Below are positions 34,801-42,109 of a stretch of 64,000 nt of DNA, one piece after another. The stretch is from assembly GCA_002364215.1 (NCBI GenBank), contig DEXQ01000003.1:43572-107571 (forward strand), written 5' to 3'. Made by a program: the position numbers and the translations under genes. The notes beneath the pieces were generated by a model that was not told the DNA's origin, searched no databases, and saw only the letters and a program-made list of their open reading frames with translations. Within the stretch, counting starts at the first letter, position 1, and every line of letters begins with the position of its first letter. Source of the stretch: Aequorivita sp. UBA3180 (GTDB taxonomy: Bacteria; Bacteroidota; Bacteroidia; Flavobacteriales; Flavobacteriaceae).

Positions 34801-37451
34801 AAACCGACAAAATGTGAGAACGGCGACAAATCCTTCGAAAAAATATCCATTGAGAAATCGCCGCCGCCTTCATATACTTTCGTTAAAAATGTGGCTTTCA
34901 ACATTCCGGGCGCGTTTTTACCAACCTCCAGATTTTGGCTGAAAGAAGTGCTGCCTTCCGAAGAAAGTTGTGCATCCAAAACTGGGATTTCAACTTCGGA
35001 AAAAGTTCGGATTGGATCTATAAAATTATACTTTGGAAATTTCGGAAAAGCAGAATTGCTCGCGCGAAGTGTCGCAGTCATATCAATCTTCAAGTTACGC
35101 GCAGGCGAGCCGTGAAGCCACATTGCACTTGCCGTTCCTTTTACGGGTTTTGTGGCGTCGAGAATTTCATCTTCAAAATCGAGCTTGATTTTTAGACGGT
35201 TTGGTTTAATTGTCGCCACCTTCAAAGTATGTGAAAATTGTGCGCCACCAACGGTTACGGTTGCGTTCCAATTTCCGGTTGGCGCCGAAGCGTCCGTGGC
35301 GATTGGGAAATAATAGAAGCCCTGGCCCCCTCTGTCTGCGGCATCTCCCCCGAAGTCCCCCCTAACCCCCCCGAGGGGGGAACCGTTACCGTTCAAAACT
35401 GTTCTTTGCACGAGTTTTCCGCGGGCGTCTGTTACCGAAAGGGTTACGGGATGGTTTTTTGGGAGTGGATTGGCGTTGTCGTTGAGCACGAATGTCAAGT
35501 GAATGCTGTCGCCGGGACGGTAAACGCCACGCTCTGTATAAGTATAACCTTTCAATCCTTTTTGAAGTTCTTTCCCTGAAATGTCGAAATTACTCATTGA
35601 AAGGGCATTTCCGTCTTCCAACTTTACGTAGGCGAAATTATTTCCTTTTTGAGCGACGGCGAAAGCTGCATTTTTTGAACCGTCGTAAAGTGTCATTCCA
35701 TCGCTTTCCGTAGTTACAGTTTCAATTAATTGCTGCTGATAGTTGAAAAGCTTCACTTTTACGCCTCCTTCTGGTTTTGCGGAAATTAGGTTTGTAGCAA
35801 TAAAATGGTACGAACGGTTGTTGCCTTTTTTTACAATCAAGCCCAAATCTGAGCCCAGAATATTTGCGGTAACTACACGATCTTCATTGTAATATGCGGG
35901 ATGGCAAGGATTGTCCTGCTGCTGCCAATTGTATGTGTAATTTCTCCAACGGTAAATTTCATTATCCCAATAGCGCTCTTCGCGAAGTTCTTCGTCTTCG
36001 GAGGAATCATTTGCGAAATAAGGATCTTCTTCGTAATAATCGTCATAATATTCATCGCCCTCATCATCGGTTTCCTCTGTTACTTCAGAAGAAGTTTCGG
36101 CACAATCATAGGTTATATAATCTTTTTTGAAGCTGAGCTCCAGCTGATAAATTGCGCCGGGATCTGCTTTAAAATATTCCGAAAGATTAATGGCGTAGGC
36201 TTTCCAACTGCCGTTATCGCCCAAGTCGGTATTTTTAAGGGTGATGGTTTTTTTGGCAATTCTTCTTCCAACTCTTTTAATATCATATGTATTGTTGTCA
36301 TTCAAATTATAATTTTGAAGAAATTGCAGCACGTTGTTTTCATAAATTTTAATGACGCGCACATCAACTTTTGAAAGATTTACAGCTTCAAAATAAACAG
36401 GTGTTGAAGCAGAATTTGGAAGAATCACACCTTTGGAAATCATCCGGACGGCGGGTTTTAACTGTTCAAAAGAAACCAATTCTGAAAATTCCTTTTTTAA
36501 TCCAAAACCTTCAGTATTTTTTATTCCCGTGAAAACAGTGACTTTTACATTGCCTAAAACTCGGTTTGGCGGATAAACATTTAAAACATTTCCGTTTACT
36601 TCATAACGCAAATCCTGAGTATTTTCAATAGTAACCAAACCAGCGAAATCCTGATTTTCCAACAACGGATCGGAAAAGTTGATGCTCAACAATGCAGCGG
36701 GTGCCACGGTGCTGCTAATATCAACAATCGTGAAATTGTTCTGTCCGGGAATTGTAAAGGTATTTTCACCTTTGTTTTCGGCATCGATCGGTTTTCCGTC
36801 CCATTTTATGAGAATTTCGGAATCGTCAATTTTCCTTGAAATACTGTCGATGGTAAAGCTGAAATAGCGCGCCTCTTTTTCTTCTGACGGCCATTTCAGT
36901 TTTAACTTTTTGCCTTCCTGCGACGCAGAAACCAATTTCTTCGCCTTTTCCAAAGAAATAACATCCGACGCCTCAACGGATGCCTCAACATATTGCCATT
37001 GCTTGCTATAGCTTTGCAGTTTTCCAATATCTATTTTAAAATTGGGCGTAATGGTGTGAAAGCTGAAAGTGTAGGTTTTGAATTCTTTGGAAATATCTTC
37101 GTAAAATTTATCCAGTTTTACCGTTACAGTATATTCTGTGTCGAGTTTTAAATATTCCAAAGGTTGGAAAATCAACGTTTTGCCGTTTTCAACAACCAAT
37201 TTACCTTTCGTAGCGGGAGAAATTTTTAAATATTCATCGGCAGCAAGTTCCTGTGTCATTTCAAATTGTTCCAACGGTTTTGCAAGTTCAACACGAATAT
37301 CCGTGGTGATGGATTGGTTTCCGTAGGTGTTATACGAAATGTATTCCTTGAACTTAAAAAGATTGTCGGTTTCGGAATGCTTCTCTTTGTCTTTGCAGGA
37401 AAAAACGAAAAGCAATAAAAGGACAGTTAGGAACTTGAGAAGATTTTTCAT
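31815..37451 (-). CDS. Bacterial alpha-2-macroglobulin, lipoprotein with thioester
   Basis: 1878 residues. The lipobox FSC (Cys19) anchors it to a membrane. Many MG domains lead to the alpha-macroglobulin core, where YPYGCIEQTTS holds the thioester motif Cys1435-Ile-Glu-Gln1438. It is expected to trap foreign proteases that enter the periplasm, while PbpC from the same operon repairs the wall. Two oddities are visible. A strongly acidic stretch lies at about residues 449-500 (TDDEGDEYYDDYYEEDP). A Gly-rich 20-residue stretch at 690-709 is encoded by a GC-rich palindromic repeat (35325-35384) and interrupts an otherwise ordinary MG domain. Confidence 0.94.
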   Translation of the reverse strand: MKNLLKFLTVLLLLFVFSCKDKEKHSETDNLFKFKEYISYNTYGNQSITTDIRVELAKPLEQFEMTQELAADEYLKISPATKGKLVVENGKTLIFQPLEYLKLDTEYTVTVKLDKFYEDISKEFKTYTFSFHTITPNFKIDIGKLQSYSKQWQYVEASVEASDVISLEKAKKLVSASQEGKKLKLKWPSEEKEARYFSFTIDSISRKIDDSEILIKWDGKPIDAENKGENTFTIPGQNNFTIVDISSTVAPAALLSINFSDPLLENQDFAGLVTIENTQDLRYEVNGNVLNVYPPNRVLGNVKVTVFTGIKNTEGFGLKKEFSELVSFEQLKPAVRMISKGVILPNSASTPVYFEAVNLSKVDVRVIKIYENNVLQFLQNYNLNDNNTYDIKRVGRRIAKKTITLKNTDLGDNGSWKAYAINLSEYFKADPGAIYQLELSFKKDYITYDCAETSSEVTEETDDEGDEYYDDYYEEDPYFANDSSEDEELREERYWDNEIYRWRNYTYNWQQQDNPCHPAYYNEDRVVTANILGSDLGLIVKKGNNRSYHFIATNLISAKPEGGVKVKLFNYQQQLIETVTTESDGMTLYDGSKNAAFAVAQKGNNFAYVKLEDGNALSMSNFDISGKELQKGLKGYTYTERGVYRPGDSIHLTFVLNDNANPLPKNHPVTLSVTDARGKLVQRTVLNGNGSPLGGVRGDFGGDAADRGGQGFYYFPIATDASAPTGNWNATVTVGGAQFSHTLKVATIKPNRLKIKLDFEDEILDATKPVKGTASAMWLHGSPARNLKIDMTATLRASNSAFPKFPKYNFIDPIRTFSEVEIPVLDAQLSSEGSTSFSQNLEVGKNAPGMLKATFLTKVYEGGGDFSMDIFSKDLSPFSHFVGLKSPEAGRYGSYFTDENTTFDVVSVDAQGKAAANRELEVKVFQIEWRWWWNRGSDNLSTYENSTVHRPVKDFTVKTDGSGKGKFTVNIPEEEGGRYLIRVIDKQSGHATGRITYFYRNWWQRPSDGDAESARMLLFSADKEKYNVGEEAFITFPSGSDGHALISVENGTEVLATHWIETKKGETKAAIKITKEMAPNIYVNISLLQPHSQTKNDLPIRLYGVIPLSVEDPSTVLHPKITMPEVLKPEKQFTVKVSEEKGKPMTYTIAVVDEGLLDLTRFATPDIHEAFYSREALGVKTFDMFDYVIGAYSGSVDNIYAIGGGDAALGAKNRKADRFKPVVKYLGPFELSAGKTASHNIMMPNYIGSVRTMVIAGDKTKSAYGSVEKTTPVRTPLMVLASLPRKLSPGETVTLPVTVFAMENKVKTATITVKTGDALKPKNGASKTVTFNGPGEQIVNFEFEVLPTKEFQTIEVTASGNGEKANYKVEIDVENPNPISQKSTNYTVDGNASQTINFETFGVLGSNAAMLEFSTLPPMDFGKRMEYLIHYPYGCIEQTTSSAFPQLYLADVFDITFDKKQKIEKNVKAAIERLGRFQTANGGLAYWPGEREADEWATNYAGHFMLEAKQKGYALPISFMSNWLLYQQNTARQWRNSYKVYNSSLTQAYRLYTLALAGKPELAAMNRLRESKELSNDAKWRLAAAYALAGKKEVAQQIAQTANINFVPQKYDYYTYGSPFRNRAMALETLVLLGDSKQRELAISVAKDLSSGNWYSTQETSYALMAMAKMVAKNGGKAMELTFTNGGKSVEVKTDRAISQRDLSFVMGSNSVSVTNKKGNLVYVTLSQRGKLSLGNELAEKRNLSIKSEYLGGDGKPIDVTKLRQGTEIIAKVAITNTSNNWINNVALAKIFPSGWEIVNTSFSELGGGATGNARYTDIRDDRVNFFFDLNAGETKTFSVKLNASYLGTYYLPGTQVEVMYDNSYYARNKGMWVTVEL
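35325..35384. repeat. GC-rich palindromic repeat inserted in frame within the alpha-2-macroglobulin gene
   Basis: Read on the minus strand it begins GGTTCCCCCCTCGGGGGGGT and continues TAGGGGGGACTTCGGGGG. The hairpin plus TAGGGG tail matches the intergenic repeat at 17994-18025. It is 60 bases, 20 codons, and leaves the frame open. Confidence 0.75.
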
Positions 37452-37652
37452 ACTCGATGGTTAAAGGCATTTAAAAATAAGGCAAAATGATTGGGCAGCA
37501 AAGCAAAAACCAAATCGTTTTGTTTGAAATAATTACTTAAATACGTTTTATGGGTGGGAGGTTAAAGTTCTAACGTTCAACTATTTTATAATCGTATTTT
37601 AAAATTTAACATTTGGGAGATAATTAACAGGCTATCAAAATTTTATCTTCAA

Positions 37653-37952
37653 TCAACTATTAAATTCATATTCTCTTTCCGCCTTACAAATCCTCACTTT
37701 ATAATAGGAATACCATTGTTCACGTCCTTTTTTCTGTGCAACCAAATGATCTAGATTCGCTTTCCAGTTTTTGATACTTTCAAGGCTTTGCCAATAGCTT
37801 ACGGTAATGCCAATTTCATTTCGTGCGCTTTCAATCCCTAAAAAACCTGGTTGTTGTTTTGACAAATTTTCCATTAAATCTGCCATTTCAGCATAGCCTT
37901 CAATATTTTCGGTTTGCACTGAAGTGAAGATTACAGCGTAATACGGTTCCAT
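37653..37952 (-). CDS. Antibiotic biosynthesis monooxygenase (ABM) family protein
   Basis: 99 residues with the dimeric ferredoxin-like ABM fold: YYAVIFTSVQ, MADLMENLSKQQPGFLGIESARNEIGITVSYWQSLESIKNWKANLDH. Members range from heme-degrading enzymes to quinol monooxygenases. This one resembles the short, uncharacterised YqjZ-like group, so activity is unknown. Its ATG directly follows the stop of the isoaspartyl peptidase gene upstream, so they are co-translated. Confidence 0.85.
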   Translation of the reverse strand: MEPYYAVIFTSVQTENIEGYAEMADLMENLSKQQPGFLGIESARNEIGITVSYWQSLESIKNWKANLDHLVAQKKGREQWYSYYKVRICKAEREYEFNS

Positions 37953-39017
37953 TTATTCTTCTTTATAGATTTTAATAATTAATTCGCCTTCAGAATTCAT
38001 CGTGGCGCGATACATGCCAGCAGTGTTGAATTCCATTGCTACATTTCCATCCTTATCAATTGCAACAATGCCACCATCGCCACCAAGGGCTGGGACTTTT
38101 TTCTGGATAACTTCGGAAGCGGCTTCCTGCAAAGTCATTCCTTTATATTCCATCAATGCAGAAATATCATAGGCAACAACGGAACGTATAAAATACTCGC
38201 CCCAACCCGTTGATGAAATGGCGCAAGTTGCATTATTGGCATAGGTTCCAGCGCCGATAATAGGCGCATCGCCAATGCGGTTCCAGCGTTTGTTGGTCAT
38301 TCCGCCTGTTGAGGTTCCAGCGGCAAGGTTTCCGTGTTTGTCCAAGGCTGCACAACCCACGGTCCCGAATTTTGAATTTTTTATGTAGGAATCTTCAAAG
38401 GAAATCTTCTTTTCATTTTTGCTTTTTTCCTTTTCCAAAACCTTTTGCAAAGACTCATATCTATTTTTGGTGTAGAAATAGGAAGTATCCATCATTTTAT
38501 AACCCAAATTTTGGGCAAATTCTTCCGCGCCAGCACCATAAAGCATTACGTGTTCACTTTTTTGCATTACATCCCGGGCTAAATTTACTGGGTTTTTGAT
38601 GTGTTTTATTCCGGCAACAGCGCCAGCATTCAAAGTGGCACCATCCATTATGGACGCGTCAAGTTCATTTGAACCTTCGTGTGTAAATACCGAACCCTTT
38701 CCCGCATTGAAAAGTGGCGAATCCTCCATAACATTAATAGTGTGTGTAACTGCTTCCAAAGAAGTGCCGCCATTTTTTAAAATTTCATGCCCTGCGGAAA
38801 TAGCTTCTTTAAGTTTTGCTTTATAGGCCGCTTCCAAAGAATCACTCATATTTTCTTTGAGAATTGTTCCAGCTCCTCCGTGAATGACAATTCCGAAAAT
38901 TTCTTCTTTTTTTATTGAATTTTCTGAAGCATTTAAGGTTTCGTTAGAAGATTTTTCTTCGTTTTTACACCCGAATAGAAGAAAAATAGCAAAAAAATAT
39001 GTTAAAATTTTAACCAT
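37953..39017 (-). CDS. Isoaspartyl peptidase/L-asparaginase (plant-type, Ntn hydrolase)
   Basis: 354 residues. Signal peptide with lipobox LLFGC (Cys17) predicts export and lipidation. The precursor is cut before Thr219 in KFGTVGCAALD, which becomes the N-terminal nucleophile; GTSTGGMTNKRWNRIGDAPIIGAGTYA forms the rest of the active site. The enzyme removes isoaspartyl dipeptides and asparagine, here presumably in the periplasm. It is followed without gap by the ABM gene. Confidence 0.93.
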   Translation of the reverse strand: MVKILTYFFAIFLLFGCKNEEKSSNETLNASENSIKKEEIFGIVIHGGAGTILKENMSDSLEAAYKAKLKEAISAGHEILKNGGTSLEAVTHTINVMEDSPLFNAGKGSVFTHEGSNELDASIMDGATLNAGAVAGIKHIKNPVNLARDVMQKSEHVMLYGAGAEEFAQNLGYKMMDTSYFYTKNRYESLQKVLEKEKSKNEKKISFEDSYIKNSKFGTVGCAALDKHGNLAAGTSTGGMTNKRWNRIGDAPIIGAGTYANNATCAISSTGWGEYFIRSVVAYDISALMEYKGMTLQEAASEVIQKKVPALGGDGGIVAIDKDGNVAMEFNTAGMYRATMNSEGELIIKIYKEE

Positions 39018-39176
39018 ACTATTAGTTTTAAATATACGACCAATATACGTGAAATATATAACGTTTACTGTGCCTAAGCATCATTTTAAATTTTTAACGA
39101 CAATGAAAAAATTGTTCTTTATCCGATAAAGTGCAACATTTTTTCGATTAAAAGCATTTTCGTGTCAATTTTTTTA

Positions 39177-39184
39177 TATATTTG
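39177..39184 (+). promoter_or_regulatory. -7 box of the CAP-domain lipoprotein gene
   Basis: TATATTTG, the same octamer as ahead of both small RNA copies at 6407 and 6671. Transcription would begin near 39190, so the mRNA would begin just before the GCCCCAAATCT element. Confidence 0.55.
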
Positions 39185-39196
39185 AATCGACATCAA

Positions 39197-39233
39197 GCCC
39201 CAAATCTGGTGTCCCCCAAATTATGAACCTACT
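39197..39233 (+). promoter_or_regulatory. Leader of the CAP gene with predicted antisense RNA target sites
   Basis: The leader holds GCCCCAAATCT at 39197-39207 and a second CCCCAAAT at 39214-39221. Both are complementary to the GATTTGGGGC tail of the small RNAs at 6328 and 6590. The start region ATGAACCTACT (39223-39233) contains AACCTACT, complementary to their loop AGTAGGTT. No ordinary ribosome-binding site is seen. Confidence 0.45.
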
Positions 39234-39732
39234 AAAGAGCAACCTACTTGCAATGGCATTGCTATGCCTAGTCATCACCTCGTGTTCAAAAGAGGATTCC
39301 GTTGAAGTTGAAGCCGCTAAATATGATATTGATTTAGCTTTGGCTCAAAGAAACGACAGCCAAATGTCTTCTGAAATCCTAAGCCTAGTAAATGACCACC
39401 GTGCGTCAATAGGACTTCCCGCGCTTAAGATAGATACCCAATATGCCTCAGCTTTTGCCGTGGACCATACCGAATATATGATTGATAAAGAACAGATAAA
39501 CCACGACAATTTCGGGTATCGCTCTGAAGGAATTAAGTATCACGACAACGCTGAAGTGGTTGGTGAAAACGTTGCGTATGGCTATGACACTGCAGAAGCC
39601 GTTGTAAATGCCTGGTTAAACAGCCCGGGGCATAAAGCAATCATTGAAGGCAATTATACACACACCGGTTTTGGAGTAATGAAATGCGCCAAAGGCCGTA
39701 GCTACTTTACTCAACTTTTTTATAGAAAGTAA
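39223..39732 (+). CDS. CAP-domain (SCP/PR1-like) lipoprotein
   Basis: 169 residues. Lipobox ITSC (Cys21) predicts an outer-surface or periplasmic lipoprotein. Residues about 50-167 form a CAP domain: ILSLVNDHRASIGLPALKID, AVDHTEYMIDKEQINHDNF, VVGENVAYGYDTAEAVVNAWLNSPGHKAIIEGNYTHTGFGV. The histidine and glutamate residues of the CAP cavity are present. Bacterial CAP proteins are poorly understood; some bind lipids or act on cell walls. Its leader matches the small RNAs near 6.3-6.7 kb, which could repress it. Confidence 0.9.
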   Translation: MNLLKSNLLAMALLCLVITSCSKEDSVEVEAAKYDIDLALAQRNDSQMSSEILSLVNDHRASIGLPALKIDTQYASAFAVDHTEYMIDKEQINHDNFGYRSEGIKYHDNAEVVGENVAYGYDTAEAVVNAWLNSPGHKAIIEGNYTHTGFGVMKCAKGRSYFTQLFYRK

Positions 39733-39761
39733 CCTCACATCCCTTTTTCTATTAGACCATT

Positions 39762-39798
39762 TTGCCGTATTTTTACGTAACAGTTAAAAATACGGCAA
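39762..39798. promoter_or_regulatory. Perfect 14-bp inverted repeat touching the dioxygenase start codon
   Basis: Arms TTGCCGTATTTTTA (39762-39775) and TAAAAATACGGCAA (39785-39798) with a 9-base centre. The last base of the right arm is the A of the ATG at 39798. There is no following T-run, so it is not a terminator. An operator or a hairpin controlling translation are the likely explanations. Confidence 0.65.
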
Positions 39799-40334
39799 TG
39801 GCTATTAAAAAACCTTTCAATTTAAATAAGTGGGTAGAAGAAAACCGCGACCTTCTAAAACCACCAGTTGGCAATAAAAATCTATACGTTGAATCTGACG
39901 ACTATATTGTAATGATTGTCGCTGGTCCCAACGCTCGAAAGGATTATCACTACAACGAAACTGAAGAACTTTTCTATCAACTTGAGGGAAATATTCAAGT
40001 TGCAATTCAAGAAAATGGGGAGAAAAAAGTGATGGAACTTGGACCCGGCGATATGTATCTTCATCCTGGAAAAGTGCCGCACTCGCCTGGCCGAAGCACT
40101 GGTTCAATAGGTTTGGTTATTGAAAGAAAACGCACCGATCTTGATGGAAAGGACGGACTTCTTTGGTTTTGCGACAATTGTAACAATAAATTATATGAAG
40201 TTTACTTCCCGTTAAGCGATATTGAAACCGATTTTCTGAAACATTTCAAACATTTCTACGGAAGCAAAGAACTACGAACTTGTGATAAATGCGGAACCGT
40301 TATGGAAGCCGACCCTCGTTTCACACAAGATTAA
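39798..40334 (+). CDS. nbaC: 3-hydroxyanthranilate 3,4-dioxygenase
   Basis: 178 residues, a cupin non-heme iron enzyme of the kynurenine pathway that opens the ring of 3-hydroxyanthranilate on the way to quinolinate and NAD or to full breakdown. DYHYNETEELFYQLEGN carries the substrate-iron His and Glu, and KVPHSPGR another His. The C-terminal rubredoxin-like iron site of bacterial forms is intact (CDNC near 125, CDKC near 162). I chose the start MAIKKPF at 39798; the ATG-containing frame upstream (39762) lies within the inverted repeat. No other kynurenine gene is adjacent. Confidence 0.95.
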   Translation: MAIKKPFNLNKWVEENRDLLKPPVGNKNLYVESDDYIVMIVAGPNARKDYHYNETEELFYQLEGNIQVAIQENGEKKVMELGPGDMYLHPGKVPHSPGRSTGSIGLVIERKRTDLDGKDGLLWFCDNCNNKLYEVYFPLSDIETDFLKHFKHFYGSKELRTCDKCGTVMEADPRFTQD

Positions 40335-40388
40335 TAGCGTATTCCCCAAACTGATACCGTTTCGTTTTACTTTCTTCAGCGCATTGTG

Positions 40389-40396
40389 TACCTTTG
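40389..40396 (+). promoter_or_regulatory. -7 box of the aldehyde dehydrogenase gene
   Basis: TACCTTTG, exact TAnnTTTG. It lies over the early in-frame ATG at 40394 and so supports the start at 40433. Confidence 0.5.
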
Positions 40397-40432
40397 CACT
40401 TCATAAATTTCAGAATAAAAAATCATAAATAT

Positions 40433-41986
40433 ATGCAAGCAACAACCACTTCCTTCGGTATCGAAGAAGCATTGGAACAATTAGGAATTAAAGACGTAAA
40501 CCAAGGAACTTCCACTGGAAATGAATGGTTTTCAAACGGCGAGGAAATTTCTTCTTTCTCTCCTGTTGATGGTCAACTCATTGCAAAAGTGAGTACCACT
40601 TCCAAAGAAGATTACGAAAAGGTAATGCAAAGCGCTACTTCAGCATTTAAAGATTGGAGATTGAAACCAGCTCCATTACGTGGTGAAATAGTACGCCAAT
40701 TTGGTGATGAATTGCGCAGATTAAAAGAACCACTTGGAAAATTGGTTTCCTATGAAATGGGAAAAAGCTACCAAGAAGGTCTCGGCGAAGTACAGGAAAT
40801 GATTGATATATGCGATTTTGCAGTGGGTCTTTCCCGCCAGCTTCACGGTTTGACGATGCACAGCGAACGCCCGGGACATAGAATGTACGAGCAGTATCAT
40901 CCACTTGGCGTTGTCGGAATTATTTCAGCCTTTAATTTTCCTGTAGCGGTTTGGGCGTGGAATACAGCGCTAGCCTGGATTTGCGGCGATGTGTGTGTTT
41001 GGAAACCTTCGGAAAAAACACCGCTTTGTGGAATAGCTTGCCAAAAAATTGCAGCAAAAGTTTTTGCTGATAATAATTTGCCGGAAGGGATTTCTTGCCT
41101 AATCAATGGCGATTATAAAGTTGGTGAAATGATGACTAATGACAAGCGTGTGCCTCTGGTTTCAGCGACTGGCTCCATTAGAATGGGGAAAATTGTTGCC
41201 CAAGCCGTTGCAGGACGCTTAGGAAAATCATTGCTGGAACTTGGTGGAAACAATGCAATCATTGTTACGCCAGATGCAGATATAAAAATGACCGTTATAG
41301 GCGCCGTATTTGGCGCTGTGGGAACTGCTGGACAACGATGCACCTCAACACGAAGACTGATAATTCACGAAAGTATGTATGACAAAGTGAAAGACGCCGT
41401 GGTTGATGCCTACAAACAACTTCGCATCGGGAATCCTTTGGATGAAAAAAACCACGTTGGGCCATTAATCGATAAGGATGCCGTGAAAATGTACAATCAA
41501 GCACTTGAAAAAGTTGTAGCAGAAGGTGGAAATATTATCGTTGAAGGCGGCGTTTTGGAAGGTGAAGGCTATGAAAGCGGATGTTACGTAAAGCCAGCTA
41601 TCGCCGAAGCTAAAAACAGTTTTGAAATCGTACAGCACGAAACCTTCGCCCCTGTTTTATATATGATGAAATACAGCGGCGATGTTGAAAACGCTATCGA
41701 ACTTCAAAATGGAGTGGTTCAAGGATTATCATCTGCAATTATGACGAACAACCTTCGCGAAGCAGAGCGTTTTCTTTCGCAAGCTGGAAGCGACTGTGGA
41801 ATTGCAAACGTAAATATTGGAACCAGCGGTGCTGAAATTGGTGGTGCCTTTGGTGGCGAAAAGGAAACAGGCGGTGGCCGCGAAAGCGGAAGCGATGCTT
41901 GGAAAGTGTATATGCGCAGACAGACAAATACAATCAACTATACGACTGAATTACCCTTAGCTCAAGGAATCAAATTTGATCTTTAA
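40433..41986 (+). CDS. ALDH7-type aldehyde dehydrogenase (alpha-aminoadipic semialdehyde dehydrogenase-like)
   Basis: 517 residues. ISAFNFPVAVWAWNTALAWICGDVCVWKPSE is the cofactor and oxyanion region, ELGGNNAIIV holds the general base Glu, and GAVGTAGQRCTSTRRL holds the nucleophile Cys. The ALDH7 family oxidises aminoadipate semialdehyde in lysine breakdown. Next to the dioxygenase it might instead act on a tryptophan-pathway semialdehyde, but sequence favours ALDH7. Its last eight codons and stop are found again, with synonymous changes, at 42030-42056. Confidence 0.93.
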   Translation: MQATTTSFGIEEALEQLGIKDVNQGTSTGNEWFSNGEEISSFSPVDGQLIAKVSTTSKEDYEKVMQSATSAFKDWRLKPAPLRGEIVRQFGDELRRLKEPLGKLVSYEMGKSYQEGLGEVQEMIDICDFAVGLSRQLHGLTMHSERPGHRMYEQYHPLGVVGIISAFNFPVAVWAWNTALAWICGDVCVWKPSEKTPLCGIACQKIAAKVFADNNLPEGISCLINGDYKVGEMMTNDKRVPLVSATGSIRMGKIVAQAVAGRLGKSLLELGGNNAIIVTPDADIKMTVIGAVFGAVGTAGQRCTSTRRLIIHESMYDKVKDAVVDAYKQLRIGNPLDEKNHVGPLIDKDAVKMYNQALEKVVAEGGNIIVEGGVLEGEGYESGCYVKPAIAEAKNSFEIVQHETFAPVLYMMKYSGDVENAIELQNGVVQGLSSAIMTNNLREAERFLSQAGSDCGIANVNIGTSGAEIGGAFGGEKETGGGRESGSDAWKVYMRRQTNTINYTTELPLAQGIKFDL

Positions 41987-42056
41987 TAACGCATTCCTCT
42001 CGCTCGTGCCTCGCTCGTCGAATGCAAGAGCGCAGGGAATTAAGTTTGATTTGTAG
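41987..42056 (+). repeat. Duplicated, synonymously diverged tail of the aldehyde dehydrogenase gene with palindromic insert
   Basis: After the stop at 41984-41986 comes a GC-rich insert bounded by GCATTC (41991-41996) and GAATGC (42020-42025), with two TCGCTCGT repeats inside. Then 42030-42056 encodes AQGIKFDL plus stop, exactly as the true gene end does, but with 7 of 27 bases changed, all synonymous or stop-to-stop. It is in a different frame from the gene, so it is not a readthrough extension. Confidence 0.7.
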
Positions 42057-42075
42057 AAATATTTTTAATAGAAAG

Positions 42076-42105
42076 AAAAAGCCGCTTCAATTGAAGCGGC
42101 TTTTT
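42076..42105. terminator. Bidirectional terminator between the dehydrogenase and desaturase genes
   Basis: A perfect palindrome, AAAAAGCCGCTTCAA/TTGAAGCGGCTTTTT, serving both convergent genes. Confidence 0.9.
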
Positions 42106-42109
42106 AATT

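Noticed and set aside
35901..36374. Plus-strand open frame of 157 residues, hydrophobic, inside the alpha-2-macroglobulin gene
   Set aside because: It is the antisense of the acidic stretch of the macroglobulin, which makes a false hydrophobic protein; no promoter or start context.
39762..39797. Earlier in-frame start for the 3-hydroxyanthranilate dioxygenase
   Set aside because: It lies entirely in the inverted repeat and gives 12 extra residues unlike the family; 39798 gives the usual length.
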